A DNA stretch of 64,000 bases from Halosimplex pelagicum (GTDB taxonomy: Archaea > Halobacteriota > Halobacteria > Halobacteriales > Haloarculaceae), in NCBI RefSeq assembly GCF_013415905.1, contig NZ_CP058909.1, positions 558,001-622,000 on the forward strand. The letters are read 5' to 3'. Shown piece after piece: positions 16,069 to 24,780 of the stretch; position 1 is the stretch's first letter; every line of letters starts with the position of its first letter. The notes beneath the pieces were generated by a model. It worked only from the letters and a program-made list of their open reading frames with translations, was not told where the DNA came from and searched no databases. Both the position numbers and the translations under genes were made by a program.

Positions 16069-17133
16069 ATGCGGCTACTGCACACCGCGGATCTGCACCT
16101 CGGGCGCGGCGGCGAGCGGTCGCTGGACGCGCTCGACGCCCTCCTGACTGCGGCCGAGCGCGAGGAGGTCGACGCCCTGACCGTCGGCGGCGACTGCTTC
16201 GACTCCGCGGCCGCCGCCGACGAGCGCCGCCCCGAGTTGCGCGAGCGGTTCACCGACAACGACTTCGACGTGCTGGTCGTCCCCGGCAACCACGACGCCG
16301 CGGTCTTCGACGGCAACGTCGAGTTCGGCCCGGACTTCCGGGCGCTCTCGACCGACCCCGTCGAGGTGGCGACCGTCGGCGACGGCGAGGTGGTCGGCGT
16401 CGCCGACCGCGAGCGGCTTGGCGAAGACCTCTACTTCGACCTGCGCGAGCGCGCCCACGAGGAGGCCGTCCTCCTGTTGCACTGCACGCTCGACGCCGGG
16501 TTCGGCACTGGCGCGACCGGCGACGAGGCCGAACCCACCCACTGCCCCGTCCAGACGGAGACGCTGGGCGAACTCGGCTACGAGTTCGTCCTCTCGGGCC
16601 ACGTCCACAGCGAGCTCTACCAGCGGAAGTTGCCCAACGGCGGCCTCTTCATCTACCCCGGCTCGCCCGTCTCCCACTCCTGGGCCGAGACCGGTCGCCG
16701 CCACGCCGTCGTCGTCGACACTGACGACGCGAACGTCCAGCCGGTCGCGCTCGACACCTTCTACCGCGACCGCTTCTCCGCGACGGTCGCCCCCGGCGAC
16801 GCCTACGACGCCATCGAGCGCGTCGAGGGGTGGGTCGACGGCCAGGAGACCGACCGCAGCGACCTCGAAGTCCGCGTCGACGGCTTCACCGAACTCGACG
16901 AATCGACCTTCGACGAGCGCCTGCACGCCGCCGCCGGCCCGGCGACCGTGCTCAACGAGACACGCGGCGTCGCGGCCGTCCTCGACCACCCTATCTACGC
17001 CGACTTCGTCGACCGGCTCGACGAACTCGACCTCGACGAGTTCGACCGCGTCGACGACCGCGAGGCCGTCGAGGAGCGGCTCGTCGAGACGCTCGCGGAG
17101 CTGCTCTCGGCCGGCGAGGTGACACACGCGTGA
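16069..17133 (+). CDS. Mre11/SbcD-like DNA repair metallophosphoesterase
   Basis: A 354-residue calcineurin-like nuclease. The metal-binding motifs are in order: HTADLHLG (residues 5-12), GGDCFDS (about 44-50), PGNHD (about 70-74), LLHCT (about 141) and SGHVHSELYQ (about 180). A C-terminal capping region follows. The layout matches YhaO/SbcD-type nucleases that act on DNA ends with an ABC-type ATPase partner. Its last bases overlap the GTG start of the Rad50/SbcC-like gene (GTGA), which strongly suggests one complex. It is shorter than typical archaeal Mre11 and may be a second, accessory nuclease rather than the main double-strand-break enzyme. Confidence 0.85.
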   Translation: MRLLHTADLHLGRGGERSLDALDALLTAAEREEVDALTVGGDCFDSAAAADERRPELRERFTDNDFDVLVVPGNHDAAVFDGNVEFGPDFRALSTDPVEVATVGDGEVVGVADRERLGEDLYFDLRERAHEEAVLLLHCTLDAGFGTGATGDEAEPTHCPVQTETLGELGYEFVLSGHVHSELYQRKLPNGGLFIYPGSPVSHSWAETGRRHAVVVDTDDANVQPVALDTFYRDRFSATVAPGDAYDAIERVEGWVDGQETDRSDLEVRVDGFTELDESTFDERLHAAAGPATVLNETRGVAAVLDHPIYADFVDRLDELDLDEFDRVDDREAVEERLVETLAELLSAGEVTHA

Positions 17134-19076
17134 AACTGCGCGAGGTCCACGTCGACCGCTACGGGCCGCTCCGAGAGACGCTGCAGTTCGGCGACGCCCA
17201 CGTCGTCTACGGCCCCAACGAGTCCGGGAAGACGCTGCTGGTCGAGTCGCTGCTGCGGTCGCTGACGGGCGACCGCCGCGTCGCCCAGCCGCGAATCGAC
17301 GAGTCCCCCGAGGGATACGTCGCCCTCGACGGGGAGGGCGACCGGTTCGAGCTCGCGAACGGCGAGACGCTGCTCGACCGCTACGCCGAGCGGTACAACT
17401 TCGAGCTGACGCCCGCGGAGTTCCGCAACGTGTTCGTCGTCCGCGACGGCGACCTGCGCGTGCTCGACGAGCAGGCGTTCTACCGCCGGGTGACCGACCG
17501 CGTCGTCGGCATCTGGACCGGCGACATCGAGACCGTCCGCGACCGCGTCGTCGAACGCGGCCGCCTGACGCCCGAGGGGTGGGAGCTCTCGACCCAGCAC
17601 GACGACGCCGCCGAGCAACACGACCTGGCGACGGACCTGCTCGCCGACGTCGAGGCGTACCTCGACCGGGCCGACGCCGAGGACCTCGACGCCGCCGAGC
17701 GGGCGTGCTACGAGGCCGCCCGCGAGCGGCGCGAGGCCGAGGCCGAGGTCGAGGCGCTGGAGGCCGCGAAGGCCCGCGAGGACTACGAGCAACTGGTCAA
17801 GACGAAGGGGTCGCTGGAGCGCAGCCTCGACGAGCGCGCCGAGCTCCCCGACGAGGGGGATCTCGACGAGCTGTCCGAGCGGCTCGACGACCTGGCGACC
17901 GGGAGCGAGGACGAACTCCAGCGGCGCAAGACCTGGTACGGTCGGGCGACGCTCGCGGCGCTGGCCGCGGGGGTCGTCGCCGGCGCGGTCCCGCTGGGTC
18001 TGGGGATCCGCGAGCCGCAGCTAGTCGCCGCCGGTCCCGCCGCCTTCGGCGTCGTCGCCCTCGTCGCGCTCGCGGCCTACCGGTCGGCGAGCAACGCCGT
18101 CGTCCGGCTGGGACGCGACCGCGAGGCGGTCGTCGAACGGGCCTCCGAGGTCGGCATCGACGCCTACGACCCGCCGGCGGTCCGCGGGGCCATCGCCGAC
18201 TACCGCGAGGAACACGACAACCACGCGGAGGTCATCCAGGGCAACACCGAGGTCCTCCGGCAGTGGCTCGATATCGACGCCGAGGCGCCCCGAGATGTGG
18301 TCGCCGAAGCCGAGGACGCGCTGGAGGCCCGGCGAGCCGAGATCGATTTCGACGCCGACCGAGAGTTCACCGAGGAGAAGCTCGAAGACGCACGCGAGCG
18401 CGCCGAAGCGGCCGCCGAGCGCGAGGGCGAGCGACGGGAGACGCTCCGCGACCACCGCCGACAGCTGGAGCGGTTCGCCGAGCGCGCCGGCGGCGTCCGT
18501 TTCGAGGCGTTCACCGGCGAACCGCTCGACCTGACCGTCGCCAACCTCGGCGCGCTGGCGGACCTGGCCGACCGCCTGCGCGAGGTCGTCGACGCCATCG
18601 AGACCGACGCCGACGTTTCGCGGGCCGCGGCGACGGTGCTCGACCGGATGGCCGCCTCCGAGACCGAGAAGATGACGACGCTGTTCGCCGACGGCGAGGC
18701 CGCCGACGTGTTCCGGCGGGTGACCGACGACCGCTACGTCGACGTGGGCCTGACCGACGACTCCCGGCTGACCGTCGAGCTGGCGAGCGGCGAGCGGCTC
18801 GGCCCCGCCGAGCTGTCCCGCGGGACGCGCGACCAGCTGTATCTCGCCGTCCGCGTCGCGCTCGGCCGTCGCCTCATGGAGGGACGGGACGGCTTCTTCC
18901 TCATGGACGACGCCTTCCTGTCGGCCGACCCTCAGCGGCTCGAACGGCAGGCCGAGGTGCTGGGCGAGCTGGTCGACTCGGGCTGGCAGGTGGTGTACCT
19001 GACCTGCAAGCCCGACGCCCGCGACGCGCTGGCCGAGACCGCGGGCGCGGACGTGACTGAGCTGTCGCCGCTGTGA
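17130..19076 (+). CDS. Rad50/SbcC-like (YhaN-type) AAA ATPase with a membrane hairpin
   Basis: A 648-residue SMC-like ATPase. The N-terminus KLREVHVDRYGPL leads to Walker A GPNESGKT near residue 30. A coiled coil runs to about 265. Two adjacent hydrophobic helices follow at about residues 271-292 and 297-317 (LAALAAGVVAGAVPLGLGI, AFGVVALVALAAY), then more coiled coil to about 490. The C-terminal half-site has the signature LSRGTRDQLYLAVR and Walker B FFLMDDAFLSAD. No CxxC zinc hook is present; the membrane hairpin occupies its place, as in bacterial YhaN. It starts with GTG inside the stop of the Mre11-like gene. The likely role is DNA-end handling at the membrane. Confidence 0.85.
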   Translation: MKLREVHVDRYGPLRETLQFGDAHVVYGPNESGKTLLVESLLRSLTGDRRVAQPRIDESPEGYVALDGEGDRFELANGETLLDRYAERYNFELTPAEFRNVFVVRDGDLRVLDEQAFYRRVTDRVVGIWTGDIETVRDRVVERGRLTPEGWELSTQHDDAAEQHDLATDLLADVEAYLDRADAEDLDAAERACYEAARERREAEAEVEALEAAKAREDYEQLVKTKGSLERSLDERAELPDEGDLDELSERLDDLATGSEDELQRRKTWYGRATLAALAAGVVAGAVPLGLGIREPQLVAAGPAAFGVVALVALAAYRSASNAVVRLGRDREAVVERASEVGIDAYDPPAVRGAIADYREEHDNHAEVIQGNTEVLRQWLDIDAEAPRDVVAEAEDALEARRAEIDFDADREFTEEKLEDARERAEAAAEREGERRETLRDHRRQLERFAERAGGVRFEAFTGEPLDLTVANLGALADLADRLREVVDAIETDADVSRAAATVLDRMAASETEKMTTLFADGEAADVFRRVTDDRYVDVGLTDDSRLTVELASGERLGPAELSRGTRDQLYLAVRVALGRRLMEGRDGFFLMDDAFLSADPQRLERQAEVLGELVDSGWQVVYLTCKPDARDALAETAGADVTELSPL

Positions 19077-19104
19077 CGAGATCGATGCCGCGAACGGTCG
19101 ATCC

Positions 19105-19350
19105 TCAGACCAGTTCTTCGATCCACTCGCACCACGCGCCGAACTCCTCGGCACCGCACTGGTCGGCGATCGACCGGAGCGTCCCGGGATCGATCTCACC
19201 GTGGATCGGTACCGTGACGTTCCGGACCTCGCCGGTCTCGGGGTGGACGTACCGTAGTTTCAGGTGGCTGCCCGTCCGGTCGACGGGGGCGTAACCCATT
19301 TCGATCAGCGCGTCGGCGACTTCCCCACCGGTGAACGTCGAGCGCGACAC
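19105..19350 (-). CDS. hicA: HicA-type mRNA interferase toxin
   Basis: An 81-residue protein: VSRSTFTGGEVADALIEMGYAPVDRTGSHLKLRYVHPETGEVRNVTVPIHGEIDPGTLRSIADQCG. It shows the HicA double-stranded RNA-binding-like fold, with the catalytic His in GSHLKLRY and the motif VTVPIHGEIDPGTLRSI. It is predicted to cleave mRNA without the ribosome. The start is a GTG at 19350, one base after the stop of the antitoxin gene upstream, so the order is antitoxin then toxin. The C-terminus (GAWCEWIEELV) is longer than in minimal HicA proteins. Confidence 0.85.
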   Translation of the reverse strand: MSRSTFTGGEVADALIEMGYAPVDRTGSHLKLRYVHPETGEVRNVTVPIHGEIDPGTLRSIADQCGAEEFGAWCEWIEELV

Positions 19351-19351
19351 G

Positions 19352-19636
19352 CTACTCCTCGGAATCGAACCACGGCGCGTCGGGTTCTCGCGGTTCGTCG
19401 GGGACCGACTCCGGGTCGATTCCCAGGTCTTCGAGGTCCTCGTCGGTGATCGGCCGGCCAGCGTCACCCTCGTGGAGGGCGACGGCCTCGTCGAGCATCT
19501 CCAGCGCCTCGCCGCGGGACTCCCCCTGACTCGCGACTCCGGTCCCCACGTCTTTCGCAATCCAAGTATCGCCCTCGCGCCAGAGGTGGACCTCGTCGCT
19601 CCGCTCGCCCTCGTCCGGTCGTGACGCCCTCGCCAT
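19352..19636 (-). CDS. hicB: HicB-type antitoxin
   Basis: A 94-residue acidic protein with the partial RNase-H-like HicB fold: EVHLWREGDTWIAKDVGTGVASQGESRGEALEMLDEAVALHE. The SQGESRGEALEMLDEAV stretch is the family hallmark. It should bind and inhibit HicA and repress its own promoter, although no C-terminal HTH/RHH is obvious here; the tail is acidic (DAPWFDSEE). The ATG at 19636 was chosen over a GTG one codon earlier. The module sits on the opposite strand between the Mre11/Rad50-like pair and the HerA gene. Confidence 0.85.
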   Translation of the reverse strand: MARASRPDEGERSDEVHLWREGDTWIAKDVGTGVASQGESRGEALEMLDEAVALHEGDAGRPITDEDLEDLGIDPESVPDEPREPDAPWFDSEE

Positions 19637-19705
19637 CACGAAAGGATAGGTCGATATCCCGGAAAAACGTTCGGACGGGATCGCGCTCGGTCGCGTCCGG
19701 GCCGC

Positions 19706-21568
19706 TCACTCGTGGTTCGTCAGGCATTTCGAGAGGCCGATCAGCTCGACCGGCTCGGAGTTGTCCGGCGAGTAGACGACCTTCTGGCCCTTCTCCATGT
19801 AGGGCACCTTCTGTTCGAGGTTCGCGGGGATATTGACGGCCGAGATGGCGTCGTCGTCGCCGAGGTTGAGGACGACCGTCGAGTTGATCTGCTTGAACAC
19901 GGGGTCGGCGATGTCCTGTGGGTCCTGGGTGATGAGAAAGAGGCCGAGGCGCTCTTTCCGGCCCTGTTTCGCCGCTTCGGTGAACTTCCCGATGATCTGC
20001 TCGCCCTGGACGCTGTCGACCTCCGAGAGGAAGTTGTGGGCCTCGTCGAGCCCCAGGACGAGCGGGGTGTTCTTGATGCGCTCGTACTCGGGGTCGTTCG
20101 AGAGTTTCTGGTCGACGATCAGCGCGGCGAGGGCGAGGACAACCGTCACCGTGGTCCGGGAGTTGTTGATGTGGTAGGTCGGGACGACGGAGATGCCGCC
20201 GGCGCGGACGAACTCGTGGACCCGTTCGGTGATCGGGCGGGCGTCCTGGTCGAAGATGCCGTCGAAACCCAGCGCGCGGCGTTTGACCGCGTTGAACGTC
20301 GCCTCGTGGACCCGGCCGGTCTCGTCGAGCTCCTCGCGTAGCGCGGGGTCGTCGAGGAACGTTTTAAATTGCTGGTAGGTTCCGTCGGCCCCGTAGTCAC
20401 GGGAGAAGCGGTTGAGGAGCAACTGGAGGGCGTTGTACTGGTTGCCATTCAGATTGGCGCCGGCGATGAGCCAGGGGTTGTCCTGGACCATCGAGAAGGG
20501 GATGGTGAACTCCACCTGCTCGGCGCGGTGGTCGCCGGTGGCGTAGGTAGCGCCCTGAACCTTCGGGACGAACGCGATGGTGTCGTCGACGCCGCCGTAG
20601 GCGATGCCCTCCCGCTCCAGACGGCGGGCGAACTCGCTATCGAGGTCGGGGTTGTCGTCGTGCATCTGGGCGTACTCGTCCTGCGGGTCGAACATCACGA
20701 GGCCGGGCGACACGTCCCGGGAGCCGTCCTCGACGGGGTAGGTCCGGTCGTCGGCGAGGTACTGCCGGAGGACGTTCTTGGCGCTGTGGGTCTTGCCCGA
20801 CCCCGTCCCGCCGGCGACGAGCGTGTGGCGGAAGACGAGCGGGTCGCCGTCCTCGTAGTCGTCTTTCAGCCGGTAGTCGATGTGGGGCGGCTCGGCGGCC
20901 GTGTTCACCTTCTCGCCGCCGACCGAGAGGTGGCCGAGGAAGACGCCGTCCTCGGGGATCTTCAGGCCGGTCTTGATCTCCGACTTGTCGGTGGCCTCCC
21001 GGACGACCGTCTCGGGCTTGGGCACCCGGTCGGTCATCCGCCGTTTGAGTTCGTCGCCCTCCGAATAGAGGACCGCGACGGGGTCGAGCGTGGCGACGAA
21101 CTTGAAGTCCTGTTCGTCGATGTCGCCCCTGCGCATCGCGCGGCGGGCGTGGATCTCGGTGGCGTCGTCGGCGCGGAACTCCTGGGCGTACTCCAGGGCC
21201 GTGATCCGGCAGAACAGCCGCTCCTCGTCCTGGTAGGGGACGAGCAGGTACTTCCCGATCCGCACGTCCGAGCGGTTCTCGACGGTGACGTACGCCCGAA
21301 GCTCCGTCTCCTCGCCGTCCTCGCTGATGCGCAGCCCCTCGGTCGCCGAGACGACGCCGACGCCGTGGTCCTCGCCGGCGGGCGTCACGTCCATCGCCTC
21401 GAAGTCGTCGTCGTCCTCGCCCGCGTCGAGCGCGTCGCCGTCGGTCGGGTCGGGCGCCGATCCGTCGGTGTCGACCGCCGCGGGCGCCGGCCCGTCCGCG
21501 TCGTCGGCCTCCTCGCCGTCGCCCTCGTCGCTGCCGTCGAAGTCAGTGAAATCCCCGAGATCGGACAT
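19706..21568 (-). CDS. herA: HerA-type ATPase / DNA-pumping helicase
   Basis: A 620-residue hexameric-type ATPase. A disordered acidic N-terminus of about 70 residues is followed by a HAS-barrel-like domain (TVENRSDVRIGKYLLVPYQDEERLFCRITALE) and the HerA/FtsK core. Walker A is GGTGSGKTHSAKN near residue 265 and Walker B LVLGLDEAHNF near 510. Archaeal HerA works with NurA and Mre11-Rad50 in DNA-end resection; haloarchaea hold several HerA-like ATPases, so this may be a paralogue. No nurA is visible. It lies convergent to the Mre11/Rad50-like pair with HicBA in between. The start at 21568 removes an unlikely Arg-rich extension. Confidence 0.85.
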   Translation of the reverse strand: MSDLGDFTDFDGSDEGDGEEADDADGPAPAAVDTDGSAPDPTDGDALDAGEDDDDFEAMDVTPAGEDHGVGVVSATEGLRISEDGEETELRAYVTVENRSDVRIGKYLLVPYQDEERLFCRITALEYAQEFRADDATEIHARRAMRRGDIDEQDFKFVATLDPVAVLYSEGDELKRRMTDRVPKPETVVREATDKSEIKTGLKIPEDGVFLGHLSVGGEKVNTAAEPPHIDYRLKDDYEDGDPLVFRHTLVAGGTGSGKTHSAKNVLRQYLADDRTYPVEDGSRDVSPGLVMFDPQDEYAQMHDDNPDLDSEFARRLEREGIAYGGVDDTIAFVPKVQGATYATGDHRAEQVEFTIPFSMVQDNPWLIAGANLNGNQYNALQLLLNRFSRDYGADGTYQQFKTFLDDPALREELDETGRVHEATFNAVKRRALGFDGIFDQDARPITERVHEFVRAGGISVVPTYHINNSRTTVTVVLALAALIVDQKLSNDPEYERIKNTPLVLGLDEAHNFLSEVDSVQGEQIIGKFTEAAKQGRKERLGLFLITQDPQDIADPVFKQINSTVVLNLGDDDAISAVNIPANLEQKVPYMEKGQKVVYSPDNSEPVELIGLSKCLTNHE

Positions 21569-21756
21569 ACCCGCCACGTCGTACTGGGAGGGTATGGGTG
21601 TTGCGCCACCGTCTCTTTCGTGGAGAGGTGGGCAAACCGCGCCGTCGACGCGCGGACGCCGACGACACGTCCACACGCGTACCGAACGATGTCCCCGGAC
21701 GGTCGGATCCTGCCGACCGCGGTAGTCTCAAGACCCCCGGCGCCCGAGAGACCGGT

Positions 21757-22581
21757 ATGAACGGCGAGGCGGTCCGGGTGCTCACGTACAACGTTCGCCG
21801 CGACGTGGCGGACGACGGGGAGTTCGACTGGGCGGGCCGGGGGGACGCAGTCGCGAGCACGATCCGCTTTCACCGCCCCGAACTCGTGGGGCTGCAGGAA
21901 CCGCTCGCCCACCAGTACGCGGATCTGCGCGACGCGCTCCCCGAGTTCGAGTGGATCGGGCGGTCGCGGAACGCCGACGAGGACGAGGGCGAGTTCTGCC
22001 CGGTCGGCTACCGCCGCGACCGCTTCGAACGGCTCGACGCGGGGACGTTCTGGCTCTCGCCGACGCCCGACGACCCCGGCAGCGTCGGCTGGGACGCCGC
22101 CTACCCCCGGATCGCCGCGTGGGTCCGCCTGCGCGACCGCGACGGCGGCGGGACGGTGCTGTACTGCAACACCCACCTCGACCACGAGGGCGCCCGCGCC
22201 CGCGTCGAGGGCGCTCGGGTGCTCCGGGAGCGGGCGCGCGCGCTCCGCGAGGGCGACGAACCGGTCGTCGTCGGCGGGGATTTCAACTGCGTAGCAGGCG
22301 ACGAACCCTACCGGGTGCTGGCCGACGGCAGCGACGACCGGGAGGGCGAACCGGGCGAGTTCCCGCTGGTCGACGCGCGCGAAGCGAGCCCGTACCCGCC
22401 GCACGGCCCCGACACCACCCGGACGGACTTCGAGGAGCTACTGCCCGACCGGCAGATCGACCACTTCTTCGTCGCCGACACGGCGGTCGACGGGTACGGC
22501 GTCGCCGCCGACGCGGTCGGCGACGGCTGGTTCCCCTCCGACCACCTCCCCGTCGTCGTCGACCTGGACCTGTGGGCGTGA
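21757..22581 (+). CDS. endonuclease/exonuclease/phosphatase family protein
   Basis: A 274-residue EEP-fold hydrolase. Motifs run in order: LTYNVRRDV (Asn metal site, residues 9-17), GLQEP (Glu), the YCNTHLDHEGARAR histidine site near 145, VVVGGDFNC near 175, RQIDHFFV near 235 and the final SDHLPVVVDL. The family includes sphingomyelinase- and DNase I-like enzymes acting on phosphodiesters. The substrate cannot be predicted; there is no signal peptide, so it is cytoplasmic. The ATG at 21757 was chosen because the fold starts immediately (MNGEAVRVLTYNV). It is divergent from herA. Confidence 0.87.
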   Translation: MNGEAVRVLTYNVRRDVADDGEFDWAGRGDAVASTIRFHRPELVGLQEPLAHQYADLRDALPEFEWIGRSRNADEDEGEFCPVGYRRDRFERLDAGTFWLSPTPDDPGSVGWDAAYPRIAAWVRLRDRDGGGTVLYCNTHLDHEGARARVEGARVLRERARALREGDEPVVVGGDFNCVAGDEPYRVLADGSDDREGEPGEFPLVDAREASPYPPHGPDTTRTDFEELLPDRQIDHFFVADTAVDGYGVAADAVGDGWFPSDHLPVVVDLDLWA

Positions 22582-22607
22582 GCGGACGACGGGACGGCTG
22601 ACTGCCG

Positions 22608-23288
22608 TCAGCTGTCCGGGGCCGCCGTCTCGGCCTCGAACCGGTCGAAGAAGTCCTGCATGAACGCCCAGCGGGACTCGCCGCGGCGGCGACCGGGCGG
22701 CGTGTACAGCGCGTCCAGTCGCTCGCGCGCCCACTCGCGGAGGAGCGTCAGGTCGGGCGTTCGGGCGTCGTCCGTGCCGCCGGCGTCGGTCGTCCCAGGT
22801 ACCGGTCCGCTGTCGATGGCGGCGTACTTCTCGCCCGCTCGCCCCGAGCGCTCGCCGACGATACAGGCCAGGCGGACGACTCCCACTGCGCCGGCGGCGT
22901 CCAGCTTGTCCGCGTCGAACAGCAGTTTCGCCGCCGGGGTCTCCGGGTCGGGGGAGTTCGATCGGATGCTGTGGCTCCGCAGACAGTGGACGACCGCGTC
23001 GACGCGGTCGGCGGCCACTCCCTCGGAGGCCAGCAGGTCCGACGCCTCCACGGCTGCCCACTCGCCGTGGTCGTCGATCTCGCCGGTCCGTTCGAGCGGG
23101 CGACCGATGTCGTGCAGCCAGGCCGCCGCGGCGAGGACGCCGCGGTCGACCGAGCGGTCCCAGTCGGCGGCGAGTCGCAGCGACAGGTCGCGGACGCGCT
23201 CGGCGTGGAACGCGTCGTGAGCGGGGAGGGCGTCGTCGTAGTGTGGCACCGCCAGCCGGCGGGCCAGCGAGTCGAGATCGGGGGCCAT
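22608..23288 (-). CDS. HD-domain phosphohydrolase
   Basis: A 226-residue protein of the HD superfamily. The metal ligands are visible as HDAFHAERV (first His, residue about 23), AAWLHDIGRP (the HD doublet near 56-57), HCLRSHSIR (near 95) and LLFDADKLDAAGAVG (Asp near 118). The arrangement fits the YfbR/YedJ-like HD group of uncharacterised metal-dependent phosphohydrolases, possibly acting on nucleotides. It is convergent with the EEP hydrolase (26-bp gap). The start is the ATG at 23288. Confidence 0.83.
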   Translation of the reverse strand: MAPDLDSLARRLAVPHYDDALPAHDAFHAERVRDLSLRLAADWDRSVDRGVLAAAAWLHDIGRPLERTGEIDDHGEWAAVEASDLLASEGVAADRVDAVVHCLRSHSIRSNSPDPETPAAKLLFDADKLDAAGAVGVVRLACIVGERSGRAGEKYAAIDSGPVPGTTDAGGTDDARTPDLTLLREWARERLDALYTPPGRRRGESRWAFMQDFFDRFEAETAAPDS

Positions 23289-23401
23289 CACCGACTGGTC
23301 GACGGGGCGACAGGATAGTCGTTCTGGAAGCGAACGCCGGGCCGTCGATGCCCGGGAGTGCCCGGCGCGCTTTTGCCGCTCGGCCCCCTACTCTCGGGGA
23401 T

Positions 23402-23752
23402 ATGCTACTGGTACGCGGCCACGCGGGCGGGACGGCGCTGACGGGGACGCTCTACGAACGGGGCGAGCGGCCGCCGACGTTCGAGGGCGCGCCGGACGAG
23501 GGCGCCCCCTACGTCTGGATCTGCGACGAGTTCTACGAGGTCGAGTCGGGCGGGCAGCTCCAGCGGATCGACGGCACCGAACGCCGGGTCGCCTTCGAGG
23601 CGCCCACCACCCGCGGGTTCGACACGCGCGAGGCGGGGCTGGCCGCGGCGAAGGAACACGTCCGCACGCAGTTCGCCCGGCTCGGACTCCGGGGCGAGGA
23701 CGTCGAGATCGAGATAATCGAGAATCCCGACCGGGAGGAACCGGAGCTGTAG
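23402..23752 (+). CDS. conserved haloarchaeal protein (DUF7113-like), 116 aa
   Basis: A small soluble beta-rich protein: MLLVRGHAGGTALTGTLYERGERPPTFEGAPDEG, then APYVWICDEFYEVESGGQLQ and the C-terminal helix EAGLAAAKEHVRTQFARLGL. I recognise the pattern as a haloarchaea-specific family without assigned function. It stands alone with a strong ATG. The following permease gene is convergent. Confidence 0.7.
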   Translation: MLLVRGHAGGTALTGTLYERGERPPTFEGAPDEGAPYVWICDEFYEVESGGQLQRIDGTERRVAFEAPTTRGFDTREAGLAAAKEHVRTQFARLGLRGEDVEIEIIENPDREEPEL

Positions 23753-23817
23753 CGGTCGGCGGAGCGGAAACCGAGCGGAAACCGGGCCGAAGCGGAGCGG
23801 GAGCGAGGGCGGCCGGC

Positions 23818-24780
23818 TTACTGCACGTCCGACGAGGAGGCGCGGTTGAGCAGGTAGACGGCGATCCCGCCGAACAGCACGTCGAGCGCGAGCAGGACGG
23901 CCACCGCGGGGACGAGCGTGTTCCAGATCCCCGTGAAGCGAGTGACCTCGACGACGGTCATCACGTCCTGACCGAGCATCAGCGCGCGGGCGGCGTCGAC
24001 GCCGTAGGTGATCGGGTTGAACGTAGCGACGGTCTGGATCCAGCCGGGCATCGCCGACAGCGGGAGAAAGGCCGTCGAGACGAACAGCAGGGGGAACTGC
24101 AGGAGGTTCGCGCCGATGATCGTCGACTCCTGGTCCTTCGTGACGACGGCGAAGATGTTCGAGAGCGCGACGAACCACAGCGAGAAGAGGATGCCGATCA
24201 AGATGATCCCGATCGCGCCGACGAAGCCGGTGGCGACGCTGGCGCCGAGGAGGCTGCCCAGGCCCAGGATGATGGCGATCTGGACGACGATGCGGAGGAT
24301 CTCGGCGGCGGTCTTGCCGAGGAACATCGCCGAGCGGCTCATCGGCATCACGAGCGTCTTCTCGAACAGCCCCTCCTCCATGTCGTTGACGAGACCGATC
24401 CCCGAGCCCGCGGCGGCCGCCAGCGACACCTGCATCGCGATGGCCGGCAGCAGGAACGTCTCGTAGGTGATGCCGCCGGTGGCGCCGCCGCTGATCGCGC
24501 CGGTGGCGATCTGTCCGAACACCTGCGTGAACAGGACGAGGAAGATGATCGGCTGGACGAGCGACCCGACGACGACGAAGGGGTTGCGCACCGCCTTGAG
24601 GTTCCAGCGGACGAAGTTCACCCAGAAGTCGCCGAGGAAGGAGTTGCCCGACAGCCGCTCGTCCGACCGACGGGCGGTCCCGCCGTCAGAGCGAAGCTCT
24701 GACGAGGTCTGGCCCCCTTCGCTCGCCAGACCGCCGTCGGTGCGGTCGCTGTCGTCGTGACCGGGGGCGTCGTCGCTCAT
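23818..24780 (-). CDS. ABC-2 type exporter permease
   Basis: A 320-residue membrane subunit. The N-terminal 55 residues are hydrophilic and low-complexity. Six hydrophobic segments follow, with the ABC-2 signature region around FEKTLVMPMSRSAMFLGKTAAEIL and the late LPLSAMPGWIQTVATFNPITYGVDAARALML. It belongs to the DrrB/NodJ-like drug and antibiotic exporters. It overlaps the ATPase gene by four bases (ATGA), so the two form one transporter. The hydrophilic N-terminus is encoded by a palindromic segment (24666-24741) that looks like an in-frame insertion of hairpin DNA. Confidence 0.9.
   Translation of the reverse strand: MSDDAPGHDDSDRTDGGLASEGGQTSSELRSDGGTARRSDERLSGNSFLGDFWVNFVRWNLKAVRNPFVVVGSLVQPIIFLVLFTQVFGQIATGAISGGATGGITYETFLLPAIAMQVSLAAAAGSGIGLVNDMEEGLFEKTLVMPMSRSAMFLGKTAAEILRIVVQIAIILGLGSLLGASVATGFVGAIGIILIGILFSLWFVALSNIFAVVTKDQESTIIGANLLQFPLLFVSTAFLPLSAMPGWIQTVATFNPITYGVDAARALMLGQDVMTVVEVTRFTGIWNTLVPAVAVLLALDVLFGGIAVYLLNRASSSDVQ
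24666..24741. repeat. palindromic multi-hairpin module inside the permease coding sequence
   Basis: Within the N-terminal coding part of the permease, 24684-24692 pairs with 24696-24704 (9 bp, loop GAA) and 24706-24713 pairs with 24725-24732 (8 bp). Flanking bases (about 24666-24677 and 24731-24741) can close an outer stem with one extra G. The encoded residues (GLASEGGQTSSELRSDGG) are a low-complexity hydrophilic linker, so the insertion is tolerated. The inner CGTCAGAG/CTCTGACG arms recur at 61312 and 61427. Confidence 0.7.
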
